Shown here in pieces: positions 10,854 through 22,591 of a stretch of 64,000 nt of DNA (the stretch's first letter is position 1; each line of letters begins with the position of its first letter). The stretch spans positions 55,027,491 through 55,091,490 of the forward strand of contig OX104130.1 in assembly GCA_944470555.2 (NCBI GenBank), read 5' to 3'. The translations under genes were made by a program, and so were the position numbers. Origin of the DNA: Heterobilharzia americana (taxonomy: Eukaryota > Platyhelminthes > Trematoda > Strigeidida > Schistosomatidae). The notes beneath the pieces are model-generated. The model did not search any database and was not told the DNA's origin. It was given only the letters and a program-made list of their open reading frames with translations.

Positions 10854-10960
10854 ATTGGTTATCTCAACAGTTGCTAGGGTGGTCTGTAAATACTTCGAAA
10901 TTACAATCTACGCTAAAGACAACACAAACATCTGAGATTACCAATTATATCTCTCTACTT
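10854..10960. mobile_element. MITE-R1 right-end fragment abutting RTE-A 3' end
   Basis: ATTGGTTATCTCAACAGTTG then CTAGGGTGGTCTGTAAA begins exactly where the RTE-A tail ends. It matches the right terminal repeat of MITE-R1. No left end is seen, so RTE-A may have inserted into, or been joined to, a MITE with loss of its other half. Confidence 0.5.
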
Positions 10961-13900
10961 TATGTTAAATAGTAAGAAAAGGTAAAGAGTGAGACGCGGG
11001 ATCAAATGTTTTTCATGACGCTTGTACAGTACTGATGAAATATTGTACACTTTCTATCGAAATAATTATTGACACAATGCATTTCATTTCCTCTTCTTCT
11101 ATTGCGATTTGCGCTTCATATGTCCACATTGTCTGATACTTTTCTCTTTGCAGAATATTCACCGATCGCTGGTAATTCCCTATGACTTCTGCCTTCCTCT
11201 CAACATCTACTACTTTTATCCATTCTTATCAGTAGCACCTACAGCACTCGTGCCCCCGTCAAAATTTTAGGCTTGCAGCCGTGCTGATCGTCTTGGTGTT
11301 GTCTTCTCTTAGTGGCCATGCAAAGTTCCTACTTTTTCCCAACGTATCCATTTTTGAAGTAGGCTGGTGTTTACCTTTTTCTTTTTGTCCCCTTTTTTGA
11401 TGGTATAAACTGAACTACGTTTCTCAGTAACCATATATGGTTCTTCGCACTTCGGGAGCAGTTTTCTTTTACCACATTCACCTGAAATTGTCGACAACAG
11501 TGCACAAACGAAAAGACAAATGAATATACAGATCAAAACTGGAAACAGACTGAGTAGGATTTTAAGTGCATTGTAGCATTTCAAAGTAAACTATGATCTA
11601 TATGACCAGTTTGTTATTATTAGTCTCCTGCAAAGTTAATTCTCAACTGTATTTAGCTCTATGTATATAAGACTGAGCAGTCTGAAGTTAGCTTTACGAA
11701 ATGCAAATAATCTGATCATATATCTCGAAGAAGGTTCATCAGTAATCTGATTTTAACAAATCCTAGTGTACACTTCAGCAGCCTAGTCATATAGAAAAAA
11801 TAGCCAATCCACGAAATTCAGATGGTTAGTACTATCTGGAGTGTGGTATACACTATTCAGTACCAGACTAACTGCAGGTACTTGACTACTGACTGGGTAT
11901 ATATTGGGCACATATCATGTTTTGCACATGTGAGGTGGAGGGTGGTGTATCTGCTTGTTAGTTTATCTTCTCAGAATGATCATAACACTGTCGCTTGATC
12001 ATAACTTTGAAGAACATACATCAAGTTTTGTGAGAGAGAAATTATTAAGTTTTTTCAAATTAAAGGCTATCCACAACAGATTTTGACTCAAACTATGCCT
12101 AGGATACCTTTCAGTCTTTTTATTAGATGTGTAGCACTGTGAAATGGTAATATGAACACAATTTTAACCAGTAAATAATACCGTCCTACTGTATGACACA
12201 TTTAACAAACACACTTAAATGGAATCACAATCTACCAGTTTCCAAATCAGTCCAATATTAAACCTGGGGTATTACGAAAATCACACCACACTACTTACAA
12301 TTTGAAAGTAGTTTAAAAGCATGAATGTTTTAAATGATCCAAACTGCTTGACTCATGAACTTTTTAAGTGTCACAAAGACCAGTTATTTTTAAGCTGATT
12401 ACAGTGAAAAACGGTCCCTAAACAGTTATTCATTCTGTTGCAAATAATTTCAGTAAGGAAATCTATTTTACTCAATTCCACTTTGCAGTATCTGTTAAAA
12501 TAATAATTCCATTTTTAACTTGTGATTTGCATTTATGTGATAGTTTCCGTAGAGAGCCATGAGACGTCTTGTGTGAGGATCTATAAGGTTTGGGCTTCTG
12601 ATTTTCTCTTCCACTTGACTTCTATCTAGTTTTACTTCCTCACTCAACACCTTGGATTCTTTTCACTTCACTGATTTCCTATCAACAATGATTGCAAACA
12701 AGCTACCTTCTGAGTTTGTTGATAACTGGAGTGATTTAAAAGTTTAACATCATCCAGGTTTTGCTAGAACTTACAAAATGGCTTATGTTTCATTTATAGA
12801 CGATAAGAATACTAGTAAGCAATTTTTCAGCCCTCTTTTCTCATTTGTTCATTGTAACCTATGAAGGAAGCATCAATAAGTGGGTGTGTACTAAATATAG
12901 TTATTAAGGTGTCACCTACTAATACCAGAGAAGTCAGCTAAAACCAAGGAGTTAGATGTGTAGAATATCTCAATCTTAAGGGTACCTACATTGGGAAGCT
13001 ATGAACATTAGCGTAAGTTAAGTCGAGAATGAGAATAGATGTACACCGATAATATTGAGTACTAGTTGTCACATCACTTTGACTGAAGTTGAAAAAAGTA
13101 AACCAGTGGCAAAACAGTAACCCATATATTATGATGCCTAAATTCAACGAAAATCCACTGATAGTGCATCTACTGAGGCCAAGTTTAAAAAACTTAAATC
13201 TCATAAAATGTATGTTGAAACTCCTATGAGTGAAAAAAGAGTAGTTCTACAACAAACGAGGTAATTGCTCGGACCTATCTAGCAGTAACCATGCTTCATA
13301 TGATGTGTTTTAAATAACAGAATAAACAAGTGGTCATGACTACAAGAGGGTGCTCTGTCTACCACAATGAATAGTAAATCCCAAGCGGGAAATTAGCAGT
13401 TGGCTTCAGTTGACAAACTGTGTAACAACAATGACGAACAAGACATATACCTCCAGAAAAGCAAACTCCTATACCACATGGCGGTGGTTATTAAATGAGA
13501 TAACTGCTGAAGTCGGAAACACACTACTGAAGAGCATGAGTAGTTAGGTACCAATCAATCTTATCTGTAGATGTTGCTAGCTAGATCAGAATGATCTAAA
13601 CACCGGACGGTCACTTCACTCGTTTGGGGTGGAGTTTATCAGCTGTATACCGAGCTTAAATAGCTGAATTTCTCAGGTTGTCGTCTGGGTTTGACTTAAT
13701 GGACTAGTATGATTTAGTTAGGATGATCTAATTGCTAATGATTCACAATGGCATTCCTTGCAGCTTAGTAGCTTTTTCAACTGATCAAATGTAGGTTATC
13801 AGGATTTCGATTTCAGAGGTCAACAAGAACCGCGCAATTTGTAAGAAATTTTCAAGTTCATCATCCTATGGGAGGCAATAGTGCTGATTAACTCCTTTAA

Positions 13901-14145
13901 AATGAAAATCCTTAGCTATTATCAACAAGAAAAGTAGCTCGATAACATTGTGGTCATATGCTGGTTACACGTGCTTTATTCGATGGTGTATTTTACTCTA
14001 TAGAACCCCAGGCTAGGACAAGATATTAACACAGTGGAGTTTGAATCCCAATAACTCCTCCGCCAACTTAAATCGTCTTGAGCTTAAAAAATATCCTTCA
14101 AACAGCTTATATCGTATTGTATCAGTAATGATTCACTTAAATGGC
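10961..14145. other. 3.2 kb without recognised gene or repeat
   Basis: AT-rich sequence with only short random-looking frames. A minus-strand ORF at 11309-11584 includes a hydrophobic stretch (LFPVLICIFICLFVCALLS) but has no splice support or known motif. I see nothing supportable here. Confidence 0.4.
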
Positions 14146-15755
14146 ATATTATTATTCCTATTCGTTCCTTGGGTTCCTAGTGGAAAATAGGGATTCAGTA
14201 GCACACCTCCATTGCACTCTCTTCTCTGCAGTCTTTTCAATCTCGCTCCAACACTCCAAGCCCACAAGATTTCGTTTCTTCCTCACACCATCTCCTCCAT
14301 GTCACCCTCGCCTCACACATCCAACTCGTCGTCTCCCATTTGCCTTCCACTCGACCGCCTCGCCTGACGTGGCCTGACACGTGATGTCCCCAAACCGTTT
14401 TCTTTCTCACTGTATGCCCAATCCAACCCAACCCAATCCTTCTCCACTCTCTTCTCCTTCTGTATATTTGTTGGGCACTAGGTTCTTGGTTACCTCGTTG
14501 CCAGAGTGAGTTCCTTGCTGCTCATTCTTTCTGGCCTTCTCACCTGATCTTCAGTATCGAGCCTAGACAGATGTTGATGAATGTCTGCAGTTTGTTGGAA
14601 ATGCTTTCGTAATGCGCCAAGTCTCTCAACCATCACATAGAAACACTGACTTGACATTGGTGTTAAAATCTGAATCTTGTTCATTGTGCTGAGTGTAGTA
14701 GATCTGCACACTGATTATTTCAGATTAATGAAGTAAAGCCTGTCTTGTTGTCTTTTGGATCCTGGTTTTGACATCTTCATGTGTGCCACTGCCACCTGTA
14801 GTTGAAACGATGTTGCCTTGCTTAGGTAGGTGAAAGGGACAACTTCCTTTAGGTTTCTCCCGGTCATCGTGACTGGTGCTTGTTGTTGATTGGGTGTCTT
14901 CATCACTTCTGTCTTCTCTACATTCACTTGAAGTCCCGTTTTGCTACCTCTTTCATCAACTTGTTAGTTTTCGCCTGTAGACCTTCGAGTTTGTGCGACA
15001 TTAGACGCAAATCATCAACGGCGAAATCCAAATCGTGTAGGGTCTTCTCATCGGTCAAACAGCGTATGCCCATCTTCTCACGGTTTGCTGTATAATTCAG
15101 TCCACCACAATCAGGAAGATCATGGGTTGTAGTAGGCAGCCTTGTCTTACTTCTGTCTTCACTTCAAAGACATCACTGAGCTTTCCATTGTGAATCACTT
15201 GGCATGTGGCGTCGTTATATAGCTGTTGAATGAGGTTGATAAAGATTTGTGGCACCCTGTATTATTGAACCAACTGCCAAATTACTTCCCGGTCGACGAC
15301 TCAATCGAAGGCCTTTTCAAAGTGGATGAAGTTGAGGTAAAGATCCAGCTGACTGGCATTCTATGCTCTGTTCTATGATGATACGTAGTGTTGCGATTTG
15401 ATCCGCATATGATTTGTACTTCCTTAAGCCAGCCAGTCAGCCTGTTCCGGTCATAATTTTGAATGCAGAGCATCTTTTAGTCTCTCCAGGATGATGCGGC
15501 ATAATATTTTGCTTGGAGTGGACAGGAGCATGAGTCCTCGCCAGTTCTTGCAAAGGCTTAGGTCAGCCTTCTTTAGGAGTTTAACAAGGTTGCAGTTCTT
15601 CCAATCAATGGGCAGGTGCCTTTCCTTCCTTCCTTCAAAACCTTCTGCAACAGTGATATGAGCATGTCCGCAACTGATACTTTTAAGTCTGTTTTCAGTT
15701 CTTCTGGAGGAATTCCATCTGTTCCTGTTGCTTTACCGAATTTCAGCAGTAACCA
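14146..15755 (-). mobile_element. RTE-A retrotransposon, 5'-truncated, minus strand
   Basis: The 3' end lies at left, with an ATTATTATTCC tail complement next to CTTGGGTTCC. Sense order from 15755 down: RT start LLKFGKATGTDGIPPEELKT; GRKGTCPLIG; a broken FEKAFD-region near 15310; motif C reading DFAVDDLRL near 15025; NVEKTEVMKTPNQQQAPVTM near 14910; and the C-terminus WIGHTVRKKTVWGHHVSG near 14420. It has multiple frameshifts. The 5' truncation is inside the RT domain and abuts a MITE-R1 end. It is dead. Confidence 0.85.
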
Positions 15756-15756
15756 G

Positions 15757-15860
15757 TTTTTATATAAATTTTTTACAAATCTACCTTTCATCCGGAATAC
15801 AGAAACCAGATTGCTTATTTCATCAGTTGCCAGGGTGGTCTTTAAAGTCACTCTATTGTA
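15757..15860. mobile_element. MITE-R1 end fragment
   Basis: GATTGCTTATTTCATCAGTT then GCCAGGGTGGTCTTTAAAGT and CACTC form one terminal repeat of MITE-R1, with part of its AT-rich interior (CCGGAATACAGAAACCA). The other end is missing where RTE-A begins. Confidence 0.55.
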
Positions 15861-16123
15861 ATGTAGAAGTGAATAAAATAGCCATCTGAATTAAGAGCAA
15901 GTAACACCATCTAAGATCTGAGAAACAATTATTAGTCGTGCATGAAACCTGAAAGAATCTAATCAACTTATTCGTCGTCCTAAATAAAATGAAATGCGCC
16001 CGAAATGTTGTAGCTGAATGTAGTGCACATGAGTAGAAGAACCGAATTCCTTCACTGAGTAAAATTATGACCATAAATTCCAAGTTTTATAAACAAACCC
16101 AAAAGTCATTTTGTTGTTTGCGA

Positions 16124-16424
16124 AATCCAGGCATCTGCACAGGAGCCCATATGCCATTAGAGATGGATCAATTCAGTTGAATCAACGACGGGATATTACA
16201 AGCAATGACATAAGAACTATACCCGTCGCACAAGAAGTGGTTATCATAACTGTGTGGTCTAGTGGATAACTGTCTGGCGTTTGGAGCGATCGATCGAGGG
16301 TTTGGATGTAGGAGGGAACAAAATCGCTTACTGGGAGACAGGTACATCCGTCTGACGAGTCTCAAACAGGAAGAAATGTGCATCCTGAATTCCACTGTTT
16401 GCCACTATCCATCACTACCATAAA
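16124..16424 (+). mobile_element. SINE-alpha copy
   Basis: Tail segment GGCATCTGCACAGGAGCCCA..GATCAATTC, then TATTACAAGCAATGAC. Next the tRNA-like region (GTGTGGTCTAGTGGATAACT; a box-B-like GAGGGTTTGGATG). Then the hammerhead end, CTGACGAG..AGGAAGAAATGTGCATCCTG, and ATTCCACTG. The catalytic CTGACGA and GAAA are kept, but the C of the CGAAA stem-closing position is A. Activity is doubtful. Confidence 0.75.
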
Positions 16425-17194
16425 AGAAAGGACTACCTACTAAATCATTATTCAGTGAGCAGCTGTTCAGCATATAACAAAAATATGCATTTTGTTCTAT
16501 TCAATCTGCGTCTAATCGGCTGGTTGGTTGTATTTACTTGGATGAAGTTCAACAGACAACTGTACAATGTCAGTCAGTCTTGTTCTACTGAAAATCATTT
16601 ACATTTTTCTGTATACTCAAGTTTGTACCAACTACTTATTGTCATGTTGCAGTAATTATATGTTTTGTTGCTATTGTGGAGGACACTGAAAGTCGTCCCA
16701 GGTATTCATATTTTGCTTTGAAAATAAACAAGCTTATAAACAATAACTGATTAGTTATCTCTGTTAGAGCAGATAAAACTATGACATACAAAATGGTAGG
16801 AATTTAATGGCTACCCGTCAACATTCATTTTATCATTGAGTGACTATTTATTGCTATTATTCCCAAGGTCAGAGTGTAATTTTTTCATTATCAACGCATT
16901 TTCTACATTAATAACTACTGTCTTGTTTGGCTATTCTTCTGGGTTCTGAGTAGGAACGGGTGTTGGATATACGGCCAGTGAATGAGTGAGTGAATAAGCA
17001 AGTGAGTGAGCTAGACAGCCATTCAGTCTATCAGTGGATCAGCCAGTCATTTAATTTCTTAATGTGTCAGTTGGGACTGAGATCTTTTATTGCATTGATT
17101 TTTGTCTTGGATTTGTTACCTGTTTATCATGGTCACTGACTAGTGCTAAGGTCTTATTCGATGCACTCATTTTAGCTACCTACTCCAGGATTTC
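16425..17194. other. No recognised feature
   Basis: AT-rich, with short GAGTGAGTGAATAAG-type simple repeats near 16985. No gene or element recognised. Confidence 0.4.
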
Positions 17195-17216
17195 GTCAGT
17201 TAAACAAAATTTTCAA

Positions 17217-17357
17217 CTGACTTTAATGTTCAGCCTAACAACTGGAGAAATAACCAATCAGGTTTCGATATTCTGGCCAGAAGGTTAGTTAAGAATATGG
17301 CAGAGAAAACTAATCAGTTATATCAGGAGTTGTTAGGTTGATTTTTAAGGTCTCTCG
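17217..17357. mobile_element. MITE-R1, both ends present
   Basis: The left end (GACTTTAATGTTCAGCCTAA then CAACTGGAGAAATAACCAAT) and the right end (AACTAATCAGTTATATCAGG then AGTTGTTAGGTTGATTTTTA) are inverted repeats around a short centre. Non-coding. Diverged from the 50.5 kb copy, but the layout is the same. Confidence 0.55.
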
Positions 17358-17404
17358 AGATAGCTAACTGCAGTTATATATTTGAGGTTAAATTTTGTTC
17401 TTAC

Positions 17405-17535
17405 TTTTGAGGTGGTATTGACCACAGGTAGCTATTTCGTCTTAGTATGGGACTCCTCAGAAGTACACACTCACGACCCCACTAGAGATCGAACTCAGCA
17501 CTTCCAGGTTTTACGGAGAAGGCAGTAACCATTCA
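17405..17535 (-). mobile_element. SINE-beta fragment
   Basis: Sense strand reads a box-B-like GTTCGATCTCTAGTGGGGTC, GTGAGTGTGTACTTCTGAGG and AGTCCCATACTAAGACGAAA. This is the tRNA-like plus hammerhead-like portion of SINE-beta. The core is CTGAGGAG...GAAA, but the ribozyme 3' strand is altered (TAGCTACCTG). Confidence 0.65.
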
Positions 17536-17749
17536 GTCAATGAGTCAGCGTTAAACGGTCTACAGATTCCGACTTCGGTTTATTCGCGATATAGCACGAC
17601 TATCAGTTAGCATCCGCTCCCCTTCCAACTGGTTGATCGCATAGGTCATAGCTCCTCATATGAACTTTATGATATCCATGTGAAAGCATTTCACTAATTG
17701 GCACCATACAGTAATGTATTTTGAGGCTACTAACCAAATGCATTCCCCT

Positions 17750-18000
17750 CTTATGTGAGAACCTGCCTTCCTACATAAAATACCGGAATCTGGTTGGTTT
17801 TTATGAAAGTTACTGGGGTGGCTTTTAAAGTCGCACCTTGACTACACTAAAGTGAATGACTTGAATCCTACAGTATCAACGCCTGGAATAATCAATTCGA
17901 TTTCTTTATTTCTACTGTAAAATGTTTTATCGCAAAATTCAAAACTCTAGTTGGTTACTTTAATAGTTGTCAGGTTGGTCCTTTTAAATTCGCTCCACTA
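17750..18000. mobile_element. Two MITE-R1 right-end-like segments
   Basis: TCTGGTTGGTTTTTATGAAA then GTTACTGGGGTGGCTTTTAA and AGTC lie at about 17790-17835. TAGTTGGTTACTTTAATAGT then TGTCAGGTTGGTCCTTTTAA lie at about 17948-17990. Both resemble the right terminal repeat; left ends are not convincing. Confidence 0.4.
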
Positions 18001-18829
18001 CAGTATAAATAAAAGATTTAAGTACACCATAATGACCAACAACTTCGGTTATTTTCTGACGAATCTTATCAGTGTGAACCCTTTCATTCAGCTAACTTCT
18101 TTCACTCCATCTCGTGGTGAATCATCAATACACTTGGAATCTTTATTGAATTGATCGGTACTTAGTATTTCTCCAACTGATATGAACATGTGATATAAGC
18201 CACCCTGAAGTTAAACCAAACAAACGAATAAGTTACAGCTCATTGCCAAAACGATTAAAGTCAAGCTTCGTTTGTTTTTGGATACTGCTTAAATCCAATG
18301 GTATGATTGTAGTTCTTCTCCTTCCTATATTGAATTGGAGTGTATAGGCTGTAGTGGATACCATTAAATGCAAATCTAATTTCATTTTTTCATCCTAAAT
18401 AGTCATTGCTAAGTATGAAAGCTAATTTACAATAATGAATGATCAAGAAATAAATCCGGTTGTCAGAATTATTATCCAGTGGGTCAATTCAACGGAAATG
18501 GACAGTGATGAATCGCTATGAAAGGTGCATACAAATTTTTGATTCAGAAAAATGGATGATAACTTTAGCAGTAAGTTTCACCCAAACTATGACACTATGG
18601 AAATTTGGGATGTAACTATTAATGTGTACTTAAGGTGTCTTTTATTCTGTTTAAAAATGTCTCCTATTTTCAAACAGTCTCTGAAGGTTATCGGATTCTG
18701 TAAATAACTCTCTCCAATGAATGCATTTTAAATTGTAGAAGCCTATAGTGTACTTTTTTGTATGACAATTTGAGGTAGGAGAGAAAGAAATTTCAAAAAC
18801 ACTAGTTTTAGTGTTTGATGTTAGGTCGC
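18001..18829. other. No recognised feature
   Basis: AT-rich sequence; nothing supportable on either strand. Confidence 0.35.
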
Positions 18830-20290
18830 TACAGACAAACAGAGCTTACAACCCATGTCGTAATGGGTAGTGACTTGGAATGCACAACACATATCCAAGA
18901 CACCTCAATTGGTAAAGCTTTATAACCTTATTTTCCCTCCTTAAGCACAACATCGACATTGTTCACGCTGTGATTCTTCCAAACACAAGCAATGTCACGA
19001 AGATATCTGTAGTCACAAATCCATAATCTGTCCATATCAACTAATTTCAACGACTGTATCTCACGGCTGTATAATCGGAAACAGTGAACCACAGTGCAGT
19101 TTACTCATCCCTTATTAGGCAGTCGGATATCTCACCAGTCAGTGCCAGATATGATGCAAGTTGGCAACTCCTAGACTGACATTTTGTATCTGAGATGAGA
19201 TGTCGTCAGCAATCAGCCTTTCCACTTATTGCAATTCTCCAAGTAAATGAAGTGGTCGACACATCCAACTTCTTTATTCTTTATCACTAAACTGGGAGTA
19301 GTTGCAAGTTAATCTGGAAGCACCTGTCATCTACATTTGATTTGTCAGAAACGAATACCAAACATACTCGAGTTTCTGCTGAAGGCGTTCAGAAGACCCT
19401 GGATTTTGTTAGCGTCTTCACTTAACAGGACAGTCTTGTCTATGTACTACAAATTATCCGGGTTCTCTCCAGGGAGCAGTTCAGTCCCTATGAAGCTGGA
19501 GGTACCTAAGGTTATGTCAATTAAAACTTCTATAATCAAGTTAAATAGGGACGATGACAGTAGGCATACCTGGTGGGCACCATTGATTATCGTCACTTCG
19601 GATGAAAACTCCCTGCAGGCTTTTACGCGACTGTGTTAGTTCAAATAGCAAGCCTCGATTAGCATAATATACTTGCTTGGTACTCCCTTCCCAGTTAAAC
19701 ACTGTCACAACACCTGACGGTCAAGAGAGTCAAATACTGCTTGGGATCAAGCAATATGGCAAGTGTCGGCTACCGATAAGTATGTCAGTGTTCCAAAACC
19801 TGTCAGAGAGAGAAAATCTGATCGATACATCCTCTTCCTGGTCTGAAACCTGCCTGGTTTCCTAAGTTTTTGTTCTCGAATCCAGTTAGGCGCTGGATAA
19901 CTATGGACTCTATAATATTGGACACAATGTCGACAAAACTGATTCCCTAATGACTGTCACACGAATAACTCTTTCCTCTTGTATAAACTGAAGTGATCAG
20001 TGCTCATGACTGGTCTGACAGGACTACCTCTGATCCTCATGCATTCGCTACCTAATACCTCCATTATACTAACAAGTTGCTTTTCTGCCACTGAACTTAA
20101 AATCTCTTAGTGGAAAACCATCAGATCCTGCTACCTTGCATCATTTAAGGTTTGAAAGAGAATTAACTTGCAGAATGGTTAAAGAATCAACATATACGTC
20201 CTATTTAAGTCCGGTCTGGATACCAGGTCATTTGAACTCCTCCTCAAAATGCCGTGACGGAGTTACAATCTCCTTTAAGTGCTAAACTTA
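18830..20290 (-). mobile_element. RTE-B retrotransposon remnant (reverse transcriptase region)
   Basis: Sense strand runs from about 20290 down. Readable pieces in order: GSDGFPLRDFK (RT start); GRFQTRKRMYRSDF and a broken FDSLDRQVL (motif A area, about 19730); GAHQVCLLSSSLFNLIIEVL (equivalent of RQGCPLSPFLFNFIID, about 19540-19600); YIDKTVLLSEDANKIQGLL (motif C area with YADD decayed to YIDK, about 19400); SSMFGIRF; and LRCLGYVLCIPSHYPLRHGL near the 3' end (about 18860-18920). Stops and frameshifts are frequent. The YADD and C-terminal LRWLGHVLRMP-type patterns differ from RTE-A, so this is a separate, older family. It is inactive. Confidence 0.7.
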
Positions 20291-20555
20291 GGCACCATGG
20301 TAGAATAAAATTCCATATTAGATTTTTTTTATTTGATATGGCACACAGCATTATTTACTGGATGGTATTCCAAGCAATTAAGCAAAATAATCTAATCTAC
20401 CAAATCCCAGGTAATGACTGAGAGGTCAATTATATAGGTCAAACTAGCTGGTTGGGGTAATTTAGATTATTGGGACATAAGAATTTAGCCAAATATAGAA
20501 TGGAAGACGCCAGTAAAATCAATAATCTAGAAAAAACTCGGCTATTGGAATGCAT
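20291..20555. other. No recognised feature
   Basis: AT-rich spacer between the RTE-B remnant and the next RTE-A copy. The piece CTAGCTGGTTGGGGTAATTT near 20440 has a weak counterpart near 61540, but no element could be defined. Confidence 0.35.
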
Positions 20556-21349
20556 GCACGGGACTTCAAGTGAATGTAGAGAAGACAGAGGTGATGAAGA
20601 CACCCAATCAACAACAAGCACCAATCACCATCAACACGAGAAATCTAAAGAAAATTGGCTCTTTCACCTACCCAAGCAAGACAGCATCGTTTCAACTACA
20701 GGTGGCAGTGGCACACATGAAGATGTCAAAACCAGGATCCGAAAGACAACAAGACAGGCTTTCCTTCATTGATCTGAAATAATCAGTGTGCAGATCTACT
20801 ACACTCAGCACAATGAACAAGATTCGGATTTTAACACCAATGTCAAGTCAGTGTTTCTATGTGATGGTTGAGAGACTTGGCGCATTACGAAAGCATTTCC
20901 AACAAACTGCAGACATTCATCAACATCTGTCTAGGCTCGATACTGAGGATTAGATGAGAGGCCAGAAAGAATGAGCAGCAAGGAACTCACTCTGGCAACG
21001 AGGTAACCAAGAACCTAGTGCCCAACAAACATGCAGAAGGAGAAGAGAGTGGAGAAGGATTGGGTTGGATTGGATTGGGCATACATTGAGAAAGGAGACG
21101 GTTTGGGGACATTACGTGTCAGGCCACGTCAGGCGAGGCGGTCGAGTGGAAGGCAAATGGGAGACGACGAGTTGGATGTGTGAGGCGAGGGTGACATGGA
21201 GGAGATGGTGTGAGGAAGAAACGAAATCTTGTGGGCTTGGAGTGTTGGAGCGAGATTGAAAAGACTGCAGAGAAGAGAGTGCAATGGAGGTGTGCTACTG
21301 AATCCCTATTTTCCACTAGGAACCCAAGGAACAAATAATAATAATAATA
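20556..21349 (+). mobile_element. RTE-A retrotransposon, strongly 5'-truncated
   Basis: Begins at the NVEKTEVMKTPNQQQAPITI coding region just after RT motif C. It runs through DVKTRIRKTTRQAFLH (second frame, near 20740), MDWIGHTLRKETVWGHYVSG (21065) and the Cys/Arg-rich end. It stops after AGGAACCCAAGGAACAAATA with a clean (AAT)n tail to 21349. Frameshifted. It is very similar to the 27-30.5 kb copy. An inverted SINE-beta pair follows 30 bases downstream. Confidence 0.85.
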
Positions 21350-21379
21350 TTGAGGGAGTTGTGGAGATTTGGAAGTATT

Positions 21380-21586
21380 TCAAGTTGTTGTTCATCGTAG
21401 ACTGACATCAGTTGGAAGAACAAAGGAAACCTGGGAGCACTGGGCAGCCGTTTCGTCCTAGTACAGGACTCCTCAGCAGTGCGCACCCATGACCCACGCA
21501 CCCAGGCCAGTGGTTGCGCAGCTGTCCAGCGCTCCCATGTTTCCTTTGTTCCTCCAACTGATGTCGGTCTACGATGAATAGCAACT
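21380..21586. mobile_element. SINE-beta head-to-head palindromic pair
   Basis: The left arm (minus, about 21380-21449) and right arm (plus, about 21519-21586) are inverted copies of the SINE-beta 3' region (CCAACTGATGTCGGTCTACG next to the 3' tip). The spacer of about 70 bases holds the tRNA-like/hammerhead part of the minus copy, in sense CTGAGGAGTCCTGTACTAGG then ACGAAACGG. The catalytic bases are kept but the cleavage triplet is GCC, so it is probably inactive. The right copy ends in AATAATAATAATAGT, resembling the RTE-A tail. Confidence 0.75.
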
Positions 21587-22263
21587 TAAAATAATAATAA
21601 TAGTAGTGATAATAAGAATAATAATTGCAAAACATACATTAACACACAACCCACAATGTGATGGGCTTTAACCACTGTACTTAAGACCAATATAACTAGG
21701 TTGACAGAGAGGGAAAGATTGACTACCGAATCTTTATTCATCGAATCAATATCCAACAGGAATGACACAACAACTATCCCAAACACATGGAAAATGTTAC
21801 CACCAATTAATAAGTCAATTCAAGTCTCTTTGTATGTTTCGGCAATTGAGTGAAATGTAATCGTACAATGGAATAAAAAGCGGTCACTTGCAATCACGCT
21901 GAGTTATTCAGAGCATTTTGCTTAACTTACTCGTTCCTCTAGCTATCTTAAAATTAGAAGCAGTAAGTGAAAAATGGCATGCGAGAAACCTTGTAATATG
22001 AAGAATAACATCAAGGTGAAGACAAGAATGTATGCCATAGAACCACAATACAATCTACTAGGTAAAGAATGTCTTTGGGACCTTAAGAATGGTAACTAAC
22101 TAGCTTCACAACACACCGTCCCATTATCCCACTTTAAAATAGAACATAACTGAATGTCACACATCAAATTCATAAAATCGACTTCTTTTTTATTTCTCGT
22201 CTTTTAACGAAACCGAGAAAAGAAACATTTTTCAGGATAAAGTGAACAGAGGTTTAATAATTC
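21587..22263. other. No recognised feature
   Basis: AT-rich spacer. Nothing supportable beyond ATAATA simple repeats at its left edge. Confidence 0.35.
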
Positions 22264-22591
22264 AGTGGGAAATTACAGGTATCAACAAACAACAACTAAT
22301 AACCATTAGACAAGTCGGCACTATCGTGCCTCGGTGGTCTAGTGGATAACCCTTTGACGTTTGAAGCGATGCTTTCTGGGTTTGAGTCCAAGTGGGGTGC
22401 AAGTACATCTATCTGACGAGTCTCAAATAGGACGAAACGAGCATTCTGAACTCCACTGCTTGCCATCAAATAGGCTATGATGTAATGAATATCCAGGCAG
22501 TATCAAGGCATCCGGTTAAGAGCCCATCAACCAACAGAGGTTGATTAATTCGACCTCAGTGTAGCAACGGGAAATTATAAGTATCAATAAA
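22264..22591 (+). mobile_element. SINE-alpha copy, slightly longer than one repeat unit
   Basis: Starts with GTGGGAAATTACAGGTATCA and ends with the same segment (CGGGAAATTATAAGTATCAA) about 300 bases later. It therefore covers one full unit plus overlap, as expected from a tandem or multimeric template. Box A-like TGCCTCGGTGGTCTAGTGGA; box-B-like GGGTTTGAGTCC. Hammerhead region CTGACGAGTCTCAAATAGGA then CGAAACGAGCATTC: catalytic core intact, but stem I has decayed and the cleavage triplet is ATT. Confidence 0.75.

Noticed and set aside
14237..14431. Conserved small ORFs encoding WIGHTVRKKTVWGHH-type proteins at many places
   Set aside because: They are the C-terminal fragment of RTE-A in each copy, not independent genes.
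16343..16380. SINE-alpha hammerhead as an active ribozyme
   Set aside because: Stem II closing C is replaced by A and stem I pairing is reduced; not counted as intact.
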